Part shown: piece by piece, positions 43,212-51,653 of the stretch
How the letters are laid out: every line of letters begins with the position of its first letter
How positions within the stretch are numbered: the first letter of the stretch is position 1
Origin: Stieleria neptunia
GTDB taxonomy: Bacteria; Planctomycetota; Planctomycetia; Pirellulales; Pirellulaceae
DNA length: 64,000 nucleotides
Direction of reading: 5' to 3'
Assembly (NCBI RefSeq): GCF_007754155.1
Contig: NZ_CP037423.1
Coordinates: forward strand, 806,001-870,000
Notes under the pieces: generated by a model
The model's database searches: none
What the model was told of the DNA's origin: nothing
Seen by the model: the letters and a program-made list of their open reading frames with translations, nothing else
Made by a program: the position numbers and the translations under genes

Positions 43212-44522
43212 ATGCAATCCCTGACACGTCGCAAACTGATCGTACGTGGATCCGCCGTCGGTTTATCCGCACTGTCTTACGCCAATGTCGCGCGAGCCGC
43301 GTCGGACAGGGGCCTACCCCGAATCGGGTTCATTGGATGTGGCGGCCGTTCGAAAAGTTTGTTGCAAGGCTTTTCCGGTGAGGCCACGGTGACATGGGCT
43401 TGCGACCCCGATCAGCAGCATGCCGCAGCCTTCCAGAAGTTGTCCGGTGCGAAACACGTCACCGATGACTTGCGACGGATTCTGGACGATCGATCCGTTG
43501 ATGCGGTGGTGGTCGCCACCCCAGATCACTGGCACGCCCCGGCTTCGATCATGGCTTGCGACGCGGGAAAACACGTCTACGTCGAAAAACCTTGCAGCCA
43601 CAACTTCCGCGAAGGCCAGTTGCTGGTCCGAGCGGCACGGCGTAACAACGTGGTCGTTCAGCACGGAACACAAAGCCGCACCCATCCGTTGGTGGTCCGT
43701 GCGATCAACATGCTTCGAGACGGAGTGATCGGCGACGTGCTGGTTGGCAAGGCCTGGAACATCCAACGACGACGAAACATCGGACATGCCAAACCCTCCG
43801 CACCGCCGAGCCATGTCGACTACGACACCTGGGTCGGCCCCGCGGAATTCCTGCCGTTTCAATCCAATCGATTCCATTACGACTGGCACTGGTGGCACAA
43901 CTTCGGAACCGGCGACATCGGTAACGATGGGACGCACGAACTCGACATCGCACGATGGGGCTTGGGAGTCGAAGGGTTGCCGAGAAAGGCATCAGCGATC
44001 GGCGGCAAGTTCTACTTCGACGACGATCAACAATTCCCCGATACCGCGACCTGTGTGTTCCAGTGGCCGGGCGATAGAAAGCCGCAGTCCAACAAGCAAC
44101 TGATCTTCGAAATGCGGATCTGGTCCAAGAACATGCCGCACAACTGCGACACGGGGATCGAGTTCTATGGAACCAAGGGAATGTTGTTTGTCAGCAAACG
44201 CGGAAAGTTGGCCGTCTGGGATGATTCCAACCAACCGATCGCGATCCCAGCATCAACAGGCAGTTCGACACTACCGAAGAATCATCAAGCCGATTTCCTG
44301 CAGGCCTTCACCGAGAACCGACGGCCTGCAGCCGAAATCGAAATCGGTCACGATTCTTGCAGTTTGGTCCACTTAGCCAACATCAGCGTCACGGTCGGAC
44401 GATCCTTAAGCATCGACCCCGAAACGCAAACGATCCACGGTGACCTCGAGGCCAATGCGATGCTTGGACGCAAGTATCGGGCGGGAGGTCATTGGTCCGT
44501 CCCTCCCGGAAAAGACCTATGA
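43212..44522 (+). CDS. Gfo/Idh/MocA family oxidoreductase (Tat-exported)
   Basis: 436 residues. Tat-type signal MQSLTRRKLIVRGSAVGLSA with the RR pair, then a Rossmann NAD(P)-binding domain starting IGFIGCGGRSKSLL, the EKPCSHNFREG motif of the family (about 123-133), and a C-terminal beta-sheet domain with WHWWHNFGTGDIGNDGTHELDIARWG. This Tat-exported subfamily is typical of planctomycetes and similar to glycosyl-hydrolase-like GH109-type enzymes. It oxidises or rearranges sugars. Its last four bases ATGA overlap the start of the PmoA-like gene. Part of a three-gene coupled operon with the PmoA-like protein and a sulfatase. Confidence 0.9.
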   Translation: MQSLTRRKLIVRGSAVGLSALSYANVARAASDRGLPRIGFIGCGGRSKSLLQGFSGEATVTWACDPDQQHAAAFQKLSGAKHVTDDLRRILDDRSVDAVVVATPDHWHAPASIMACDAGKHVYVEKPCSHNFREGQLLVRAARRNNVVVQHGTQSRTHPLVVRAINMLRDGVIGDVLVGKAWNIQRRRNIGHAKPSAPPSHVDYDTWVGPAEFLPFQSNRFHYDWHWWHNFGTGDIGNDGTHELDIARWGLGVEGLPRKASAIGGKFYFDDDQQFPDTATCVFQWPGDRKPQSNKQLIFEMRIWSKNMPHNCDTGIEFYGTKGMLFVSKRGKLAVWDDSNQPIAIPASTGSSTLPKNHQADFLQAFTENRRPAAEIEIGHDSCSLVHLANISVTVGRSLSIDPETQTIHGDLEANAMLGRKYRAGGHWSVPPGKDL

Positions 44523-45445
44523 ATCCACGTATCAAGTTGACGATCGCAGCATGGCTTTGCTTCTCTGCAGCAGTCGAGGCACAGCGACCCGAGCTGACGT
44601 TCCGAGAGGGCGACGGCCGCGTCGTCATCGAAGTGAACGGCGAAGCGATCGCACATTATGTCTATCGCGATGATGCCATCCCGCGTCCGTACTTTGCCCA
44701 CGTCAAAACGCCCGGTGGAATTCAGGTCACGCGGCATCATCCGCCCCAATCCGGCGATCGCAGCGACCACGCCACCATGCACCCGGGGATCTGGTTGGCC
44801 TTCGGCGATCTCGGCGGCGAGGACTTTTGGCGCAACAAGGCGTCGGTCCGACACGTGGACTTCCTTCAAGAACCCGCGTCCGAACGCAACATGGGTTCGT
44901 TCATCGAGAAGAAACAATACACCGGTTCCGACGGCAGAATCGTCTGCGACGAAGAATTCCGGTTCGCCGTACTCGCCAAACCCGAGGCCATCTTATTTGT
45001 TGTGGAATCCATTTTCAGTGGCACCCAGCCGTTCTCGTTTGGCGATCAAGAAGAAATGGGTCTGGGGGTTCGCGTGGCAACGCCGGTCACTGAAGTCGCA
45101 GGCGGCAACCTGACAGATGCCGAAGGCCGTGCCGGTGCAAAAACCATTTGGGGCAACGCCGCGGCCTGGTGTGATTACAGTGGTGTCATTGATGGCCAGC
45201 GTGTGGGGGTCACGGTCATGAGTCACCCGACGAACTTTCGCGAAACCTGGTGGCACGCCCGCGATTATGGATTGATCACCGCCAATCCCTTCGGCCGTGC
45301 GGCGATGAAACAAGGTGCGGCCAGCCGGATTGTGGTTCAGCCCGGCGAAACGTTTCGGCTGCGGTTCGCCGTGTACGTCCACTCCGGCGCGGAGGACGAT
45401 GCGATTGCCAAGGCTTATGGTGACTACGCTAAACTGGGACAATGA
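44519..45445 (+). CDS. PmoA-like (DUF6807) exported protein
   Basis: 308 residues from ATG 44519, overlapping the previous stop by ATGA. A signal peptide (MNPRIKLTIAAWLCFSAAVEA) starts the protein. Conserved segments: YRDDAIPRPYFAHVKTPGG, VTRHHPPQSGDRSDHATMHP and GIWLAFGDLGGEDFWRNKA. These are typical of the PmoA/DUF6807 group, common in planctomycetes next to Gfo/Idh oxidoreductases. Despite the name no methane-oxidation role is likely. A sugar-related exported role is inferred from neighbours. It ends with ATGA overlap with the sulfatase start. Confidence 0.85.
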   Translation: MNPRIKLTIAAWLCFSAAVEAQRPELTFREGDGRVVIEVNGEAIAHYVYRDDAIPRPYFAHVKTPGGIQVTRHHPPQSGDRSDHATMHPGIWLAFGDLGGEDFWRNKASVRHVDFLQEPASERNMGSFIEKKQYTGSDGRIVCDEEFRFAVLAKPEAILFVVESIFSGTQPFSFGDQEEMGLGVRVATPVTEVAGGNLTDAEGRAGAKTIWGNAAAWCDYSGVIDGQRVGVTVMSHPTNFRETWWHARDYGLITANPFGRAAMKQGAASRIVVQPGETFRLRFAVYVHSGAEDDAIAKAYGDYAKLGQ

Positions 45446-46770
45446 TCACAATGAAACACGTGCTCGCGTCCGTCTTCGCCGTGGTGCTGCTCGCACCGTT
45501 GATGTTGCCCTCCAGCGTCTGGGCATCGAAGCCAAACATTCTATTGATCATGGCCGATGACGTCGGCTGCGATGCGATCGGTTGTTATGGCGGCCAAAGT
45601 CATCCGACTCCGCACATCGACGCGCTCGCCCAAGGCGGCATGAAATTCAATCATGCCTACTCGATGCCGGTCTGCCACCCCTCGCGGGTTTGCCTGATGA
45701 CCGGACGCTACCCGTTTCGCTTCGGAGCCGAAGGGATGAAGTGGGGCGATTTCCCCGACGCCGCCGAGGGGATCTCGATCGGTGACCGCATGAAACAGGC
45801 CGGCTACGCAACCGCCGTCGCCGGCAAGTGGCAGCTGTGCATGATGAAAAATGATCTCCAACACCCGCGACGGGTCGGTTTCGATTCTTGGTGTCTGTTC
45901 GGTTGGCACGAAGGCGGTCGCTACAACGATCCGTTGATCTATACAAACGGCCAACTCCGCGATGACACACGCGGCAAATATGGCCCGGATCTGTATGTCG
46001 AATTTCTCATCGACTTCATGCGTCAGAGCCGACAGGATGGCAAGCCGTTTTTTGCGTATTACCCGATGGCGTTGTGCCACGATGTCACCGACGATTTAAA
46101 GGGCCGGCAGGTCGCCTACTACAAAGACGGTCGCTGGATGACGTACGCGGAAATGATCGCGTCGATGGACGACATGGTCGGGCGTTTGGTCGCGGCGCTG
46201 GAACAAATGGAACTTCGCGAAGAAACGTTGATCCTGTTTACCACCGACAACGGAACTCCTGCGGCGAGCTATCTGTCGGTCGGCGCCGATGGCAAAATGG
46301 CTCGTCCCAAAGTGTTTTCGATCCGAAACGGCGAGGTGGTTCCCGGCGGCAAGGGAAAACACGACGACACGGGAACACGGGTTCCGTTGATCGCCAATTG
46401 GCCCGGCCGGATCGACGCCGGCACCCAGGCCGACCAGATGGTCGATTTGACCGATTACCTGCCCACGGTCGCCGAAATTGCGGGCTTGGGCGATGAAGAT
46501 GTCTTTCGCGACGGAATCAGCTTCGCGCCACTGCTGTTCGGTGACACAAGGAAACGCCAGCGAGACTGGATCTACAGTGAGCACCGCGGGAAACGATCGA
46601 TTCGCTCGCCGCAGTTCCGACTCTACGACGACGGACGTTTCTTCGATCTGGTCACGGACCCCCAAGAACAACAAGCACTTGCGATCGACGAACTGCCCGA
46701 CGAAGCCAAACAAGAACACGCCCGATTGCAGCGTCGATTGAACGAACTGAAAACACGGGCTGCCCGCTAG
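45442..46770 (+). CDS. Secreted sulfatase (Cys-type, family S1)
   Basis: 442 residues from ATG 45442, overlapping the previous stop by ATGA; ATG 45451 would also give the signal peptide. Signal about 4-29 (MKHVLASVFAVVLLAPLMLP). Metal-binding motif NILLIMADDVGCDAIGCYGG and formylglycine motif C78-H-P-S-R82-VCLMTGRYP. A later segment reads LILFTTDNGTPAA. Its short length suits the compact sulfatase group, acting on small sulfate esters or sugar sulfates. Direct coupling to a Gfo/Idh oxidoreductase and a PmoA-like protein is notable: a sulfated sugar is likely desulfated and then oxidised. Confidence 0.92.
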   Translation: MITMKHVLASVFAVVLLAPLMLPSSVWASKPNILLIMADDVGCDAIGCYGGQSHPTPHIDALAQGGMKFNHAYSMPVCHPSRVCLMTGRYPFRFGAEGMKWGDFPDAAEGISIGDRMKQAGYATAVAGKWQLCMMKNDLQHPRRVGFDSWCLFGWHEGGRYNDPLIYTNGQLRDDTRGKYGPDLYVEFLIDFMRQSRQDGKPFFAYYPMALCHDVTDDLKGRQVAYYKDGRWMTYAEMIASMDDMVGRLVAALEQMELREETLILFTTDNGTPAASYLSVGADGKMARPKVFSIRNGEVVPGGKGKHDDTGTRVPLIANWPGRIDAGTQADQMVDLTDYLPTVAEIAGLGDEDVFRDGISFAPLLFGDTRKRQRDWIYSEHRGKRSIRSPQFRLYDDGRFFDLVTDPQEQQALAIDELPDEAKQEHARLQRRLNELKTRAAR

Positions 46771-46853
46771 GCTTCTCAAATCTGAAATCTTCGACCTTAG
46801 ATCCTGAGCCCGTCCCCACGCTCGTGCCTCCCCCCCCTCCCTGCCAACCCGCC

Positions 46854-49379
46854 ATGCAACCTCCACGCTCGCGCCGCTCCATCCCTTGTGTCTTCGCGTT
46901 CCTCTGGCTCTCCGCCGCGCTTGCCACCGCTGCCGAAATCCGCGTCATTTATCCCGAGTTGGAACCGGACATCGATGGCAAAGAAGTCGACTGGATCTAT
47001 GGCGATTATCTGATGAAAAACGATCAGATCTCGGTCACGATCGCCGCCCCGATCGCGACGCGGGATGCCAATTTGACCATTCGCGGGATCGGCGCTTCGA
47101 TTCTCGATCTGACCTTGAACGATCCCTCCAACGACCAACTGAGTGCCTTCATTCCCACGGCAGGCCGGTATCAATTCCATGACCCGAGCCAAGTGCAAAC
47201 CGGTCGCGAGGGCGACGCGGTGTTCTGGCAGTGCCGTTCGTCCAAATCGCTCGCCGGTGATGGAACCACCGCGACCGTGCGGTATCGCTTGATGGACGGG
47301 AACGCGTTCGTCGAGACCACGGTTTGGATCGAGGGTGATGCCGCGGAAGCGGTCAAAGCGTATGACGGCGTCCGCGCCGATCGCACCTTTACACAGGAAC
47401 AATCCGGCAGCGTCGCGTATTGCACCGATTCATTTTTTCGGCAAACGATCGGATTCAAAAGCCCCAGGGGCACCGAACCGCCGCGTTGGAAAAACGGTCG
47501 GCCCGCGGAGCTGCATTACAGCGACCAGCACGTGCAGCGCGACGACGGGGTGACGACCTGGACGGTCTTGCTGTATCCGGCGACCAGCCCGATCGACTTG
47601 CTGGCCGTCGCGGAAGGGTCGCATCGCTCGCCGGCAATGCACACCTTTGAGGTGCCGTTAGAGATCCCCGGTGGCGATCACCAAGCCGCCGTCAGGCGTG
47701 CCAAAATCTCGCTGCGATCAAAGACGGATTCTGAGGGCAAAGTATCTCCACCCTTTACGCTACAAACCGATGACCAGGGAATCGCCCACGCCAGGTTGGT
47801 TCCCGGTGAGTACCTCGTCGGATACACGGCGATCGGAAACGCGCCTTTCATACTGGTCGTCAAATCGAGTGACCAACCCCAAACGATTCGGCTGGGAACA
47901 TCCTCACCGAGCGGATTCACTGCAACCGTGACCGACGGCGATGGAAATCCGATCCCGGCCAAAGCGACGATCTACGCGGAAAACGGAGGCCACCCGGACT
48001 TCGGACCGGACAGTACCCGGACCTTTGTCAAGAATTGCGTGTATGCCGTGCATGGCCAAATGCATTGCCCGCTCGATCCTGGCAACTACGAAATCCATTT
48101 CAGCCGCGGACCGGAATATGACCGCGTCATCAAGCAGGTCCAGGTCGTCGAAGAAAAGATCACCGAGATTTCCATCCAGCTCGACCGTGTGGTCGATACC
48201 CGCGGTTGGGTCAGTACGGAGCTGCACAGCCACAGCAGCCCATCGGGCGACAACACGTCCGACCAGTACGGACGCGTCGAAAACCTGCTCTGCGAACACC
48301 TGGAATTCGCCCCCTGCACCGAACACAATCGCATCAGCAGCTACACGCCGCATCTGAAGCAAATGCAGCGTTCGCGCCTGATGGCGACGTGCACGGGAAT
48401 GGAATTGACCGGCAATCCGTTGCCCGCGAACCATCAAAATTCGTTCCCGCTGCACCACCATCCACACACTCAAAACGGAGGCGGTCCGCGGGTCGACCCG
48501 AACCCGGTCGTCCAGATCGAACGGCTGGCGATGTGGGACGGTGGTTCGGACAAACTGGTCCAGATGAACCATCCCAATTTGCACCAAATCTATGGTGACT
48601 TAGACGTCGACGGAACGCCCGACAAGGGATTCCGGGGGATGCTCAAGTGGATGGATGTCATCGAAGTCCATCCGCTGGAAACGATTTTTCAAGACGTTGC
48701 CAGCAAACCGCCGAACGTCCGGGAGATGCGAATCCCGCTGTTCCAATGGATGCAACTGCTCAACCAAGGCTACCGCATTCCGGGTGTCGTCAACACCGAC
48801 GCGCACTACAACCACCATGGCAGCGGCTGGCTGAGAAATTGGTTCGCCAGCAGCACTGATGATCCGGCGGAGATTTCCACCGACGAAATGATTCGTCAAG
48901 CCGAAGCGGGGCACATCGTCATGTCGACCGGCCCGTTCCTGTCGGTCGTCGGCACGTCAAGTTCCAGCGAGACGCTGGCGATTCCCGGCGACGACCTCTC
49001 GGCCAGCGACGGTCGGGTGACCGTCCGGGTGAGTGTCCAATGCCCGAACTGGTTGGACGTCAATCGCGTTGCCATTTTCATCAATGGACGCCGCAGTGAG
49101 GAACACGACTACACGCGCAAGAATTCTCCCGAGTTGTTCGCGGATTCCGACAGCGTTGCCAAATTCGATTCGACGATCACCGTCCAACTGGATGCAGACG
49201 CACACCTGATCGTGGCAACGATCGGCGAAGGCATGACGATGGAAAAGGTCATGGGTGAGCAATACGGCAAGCGCCCGCCGATCGCCGTCAGCAACCCGAT
49301 CTTCGTCGACGTCGACGGAAACGGGTTCCAGCCAAACGGCGACGAACTCGGTTTGCCGCTGCCGAAGTCACCGCAGTAA
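46854..49379 (+). CDS. CehA/McbA-type PHP metallohydrolase (exported)
   Basis: 841 residues from ATG 46854, with a signal peptide (MQPPRSRRSIPCVFAFLWLS…ATAAE). The N-terminal half is a beta-rich region. At about 452-465 begins a PHP-type domain: STELHSHSSPSGDN gives two His ligands, CTEHN (about 488) and VNTDAHYNHHG (about 648) further metal ligands. The pattern matches CehA/McbA-like metallohydrolases (the carbaryl hydrolase family), which cleave phosphoesters or other esters with a metal centre. A C-terminal beta-domain follows (about 700-841). It sits downstream of the sulfatase, about 85 bp away, and may be its functional partner. It is convergent with the membrane protein. Confidence 0.8.
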   Translation: MQPPRSRRSIPCVFAFLWLSAALATAAEIRVIYPELEPDIDGKEVDWIYGDYLMKNDQISVTIAAPIATRDANLTIRGIGASILDLTLNDPSNDQLSAFIPTAGRYQFHDPSQVQTGREGDAVFWQCRSSKSLAGDGTTATVRYRLMDGNAFVETTVWIEGDAAEAVKAYDGVRADRTFTQEQSGSVAYCTDSFFRQTIGFKSPRGTEPPRWKNGRPAELHYSDQHVQRDDGVTTWTVLLYPATSPIDLLAVAEGSHRSPAMHTFEVPLEIPGGDHQAAVRRAKISLRSKTDSEGKVSPPFTLQTDDQGIAHARLVPGEYLVGYTAIGNAPFILVVKSSDQPQTIRLGTSSPSGFTATVTDGDGNPIPAKATIYAENGGHPDFGPDSTRTFVKNCVYAVHGQMHCPLDPGNYEIHFSRGPEYDRVIKQVQVVEEKITEISIQLDRVVDTRGWVSTELHSHSSPSGDNTSDQYGRVENLLCEHLEFAPCTEHNRISSYTPHLKQMQRSRLMATCTGMELTGNPLPANHQNSFPLHHHPHTQNGGGPRVDPNPVVQIERLAMWDGGSDKLVQMNHPNLHQIYGDLDVDGTPDKGFRGMLKWMDVIEVHPLETIFQDVASKPPNVREMRIPLFQWMQLLNQGYRIPGVVNTDAHYNHHGSGWLRNWFASSTDDPAEISTDEMIRQAEAGHIVMSTGPFLSVVGTSSSSETLAIPGDDLSASDGRVTVRVSVQCPNWLDVNRVAIFINGRRSEEHDYTRKNSPELFADSDSVAKFDSTITVQLDADAHLIVATIGEGMTMEKVMGEQYGKRPPIAVSNPIFVDVDGNGFQPNGDELGLPLPKSPQ

Positions 49380-49413
49380 GCATCAAGCGGAAAATAACCG
49401 TCGGATCTTTTGA

Positions 49414-49473
49414 AGTGGGATAGGCTTCCAGGCTCGTCATTTCAGCATCGACAGGCTGGAAGCCTATCCCACT
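49414..49473. terminator. 60-bp hairpin, family B copy 2 (possible bidirectional terminator)
   Basis: AGTGGGATAGGCTTCCAGGC pairs with its near-complement ending CTATCCCACT (19 of 21 pairs). It has the same size as the copy at 42581-42640 and again lies in a tail-to-tail gap, 34 bp after the CehA-like stop and 17 bp before the membrane protein stop. Confidence 0.6.
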
Positions 49474-49489
49474 CATCTGCCGATCGTCG

Positions 49490-51508
49490 CTAATTCATGC
49501 CGCCGAAGCCGCCACTCCCGATCGGCTTCGTCGCTCGGATCAGGGTGTCGAGATCAAAGTCATAGTCGTCTTGATGAAGTGTGGTGATGTCGCCAAACGC
49601 GCCACCGTCGTCGATTTGGTTGGTGCCGGTGCTGTAGACGACAAAGCCGGTTTCGGTCGGCCGATCGATCAGGGGGGTGTCGCTGAACGGATCGATCGGA
49701 ACAGACGGCAAAAATTCTGGCACAAGTTCATCGATGCCGGTGGGCAACCGTTGGTGTTTTGCGTCAAACAATCGGGCGGCAAATTCCACCATCAGCATTC
49801 GCAGCGTCGCATCGCGTCGGTGGATCGCATCCTCGGTCGCGTCAATCGACGGCGATACCAAAGTCGTCGTCTCGGACGGACTTTGCCCAGACAAGTGAGC
49901 CGGCGCGTACATCGCCAATCGGTATTGCCAATTCATTTCGCGGTCCATCACCAAATCGCTTCGTCGTTTGATCGATTCGAGTGACTCCCGCTCGCCATCG
50001 ATCGCAATCAAGACGGGCAACAATTCCGCGAGCTTTTCGACACTCAGATCGTTGCGGATCCGCACCAAGCCTTCCTGGCCGATGCCTTCGGTCGCGATGC
50101 CGGTCAACGCGTAGGAAACATCGCTTCCGCGCCCGAGTCCATGTCCGACAGAGATGCAATCGAGCCACGAGTCGCTGGCGTCAGAAAATTGCCCTGCCTT
50201 GACCTTTGCCCTGGCTTCTTTATCCATGCAGCGTGCCCAGGACCGAAAAACATTCAGCTTCTGTCCGAGACCCGTGAAATCGGCATCGACGGCAAATGGA
50301 TCGGGCGCACGAAATGTCTGACGAGCCGTCCGCCGAATCGATGCGTACGCCTCGGCAATCTTGTTCGCACGTTCTGTCCGACCGTCGTTGGCAAATTCTT
50401 GCAGCGTCTGTTCCTTCGGATTCAGCATCGCCAACTCAGCCATCTTCGTCTCCAGCCGTTCATAGACTGTTACGTCACCGGCGATCGGATCGGGCTGAGC
50501 CAGTGGCCGGGCCATTTGAACGGCGATCGGAAACAGACAAACGGCATACAACGTCAACAAAGTCCATGATGCGATGGTCGCCAACCGCCGTGTCGAACAC
50601 TCCGTCGGCGAGTCAAGCTGTCGATACCGCAACCAGCCGGCCGTCGCGACGCACAACGTCGTCATCAGAAGTGCGGCCGCGTAAGTCCAGATCATGACGT
50701 GATAGGGCGACCCCGGCAGAAAACTCAGGGCACTGGCTTGCATCAACCACTTTCCGCCGACCGCCCCGAACTGGAACGCGAGCCCCAGGACGATCGAAAA
50801 GACAACCATCGCGACAAATCGCCAGCGTAAGCGAACGGCCGTAAACAGGGCTGCGATCGAGACGGTGGCCAAGGTCATCATGCCGGCGGCAGAAAGCATT
50901 GATGACCATTGTGAAACGGGATCGCGTTGCTGAGCCAACATGTTGATCAGGAACAAAATCGCGAGCAACACGATCGCCGACATCGCGTCAGAAAGGCGAT
51001 ACGATTGACCGACCGAATCGCACCGGGTCACGACGATGGGTCCCAGCCGGAACGAATCGCCAAACAACATCGCTACAATTTGAATCGTGAAATAGACCGG
51101 CAAAAAGACCAGCAACGTCTCCAGAGAGCCCATGTTCCAATAGACGCGGACCGCCCATCCGACAACGGCCGCAGCCACGACCAAACCGGCCAACGCCCCG
51201 GACCAAAATGTCAGCCGTCGCCAGATCGGAGGTGCGGTGCGTGAATGACGTCGACCCACTTGATCGCGCCGGCCAAGGAAACGTAGCAGACCGAGCAACA
51301 CAACCGAGCTGCATCCGGCCAAGCTAAAGAACACGATCGGCTGGTAGGCATGCAGCGGCAGCAGCAGCCCCAGCGCGGCGACGCCGATGGCCGACCGAAT
51401 CAACCAGCGGCCCCGTCCCAACGCCACCCACATCGAGAGCAGACTGAACAGGATTCCGGCCAGCCCCATCGCCTCAGCGGAACATCGGAAATCGGGAAAC
51501 GTGTGCAT
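49490..51508 (-). CDS. Multi-pass membrane protein with soluble C-terminal domain (uncharacterised)
   Basis: 672 residues. About nine hydrophobic helices lie in the first 340 residues (for example MGLAGILFSLLSMWVALG, AIVLLAILFLINML). The C-terminal part (about 350-672) is soluble, helical and includes QTLQEFANDGRTERANKIAE and DELVPEFLPSVPIDPFSDTP. The latter resembles a PxDPFxxxPL motif seen in planctomycete secretion-like or DUF-type proteins. No family I can name. The last gene of a convergent pair with the CehA-like gene and divergent from the DUF1080-sulfatase. Confidence 0.65.
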   Translation of the reverse strand: MHTFPDFRCSAEAMGLAGILFSLLSMWVALGRGRWLIRSAIGVAALGLLLPLHAYQPIVFFSLAGCSSVVLLGLLRFLGRRDQVGRRHSRTAPPIWRRLTFWSGALAGLVVAAAVVGWAVRVYWNMGSLETLLVFLPVYFTIQIVAMLFGDSFRLGPIVVTRCDSVGQSYRLSDAMSAIVLLAILFLINMLAQQRDPVSQWSSMLSAAGMMTLATVSIAALFTAVRLRWRFVAMVVFSIVLGLAFQFGAVGGKWLMQASALSFLPGSPYHVMIWTYAAALLMTTLCVATAGWLRYRQLDSPTECSTRRLATIASWTLLTLYAVCLFPIAVQMARPLAQPDPIAGDVTVYERLETKMAELAMLNPKEQTLQEFANDGRTERANKIAEAYASIRRTARQTFRAPDPFAVDADFTGLGQKLNVFRSWARCMDKEARAKVKAGQFSDASDSWLDCISVGHGLGRGSDVSYALTGIATEGIGQEGLVRIRNDLSVEKLAELLPVLIAIDGERESLESIKRRSDLVMDREMNWQYRLAMYAPAHLSGQSPSETTTLVSPSIDATEDAIHRRDATLRMLMVEFAARLFDAKHQRLPTGIDELVPEFLPSVPIDPFSDTPLIDRPTETGFVVYSTGTNQIDDGGAFGDITTLHQDDYDFDLDTLIRATKPIGSGGFGGMN

Positions 51509-51653
51509 GGAATGGCGGCGCGGTGGTGGGAGTCACCCTACCAGGATAACAAATCCTGGATTTCACGGACCAAGCACACTCCCTCCACTCGAAACGATTA
51601 GAATCTTACCTCCCCCATGTCCCCACCGTGCCCGCCTTATGGGAGCATTCGCC

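Noticed and set aside
44519..45445. Methane monooxygenase subunit (PmoA)
   Set aside because: The protein has a signal peptide and DUF6807-type motifs, not the membrane helices and metal ligands of particulate methane monooxygenase.
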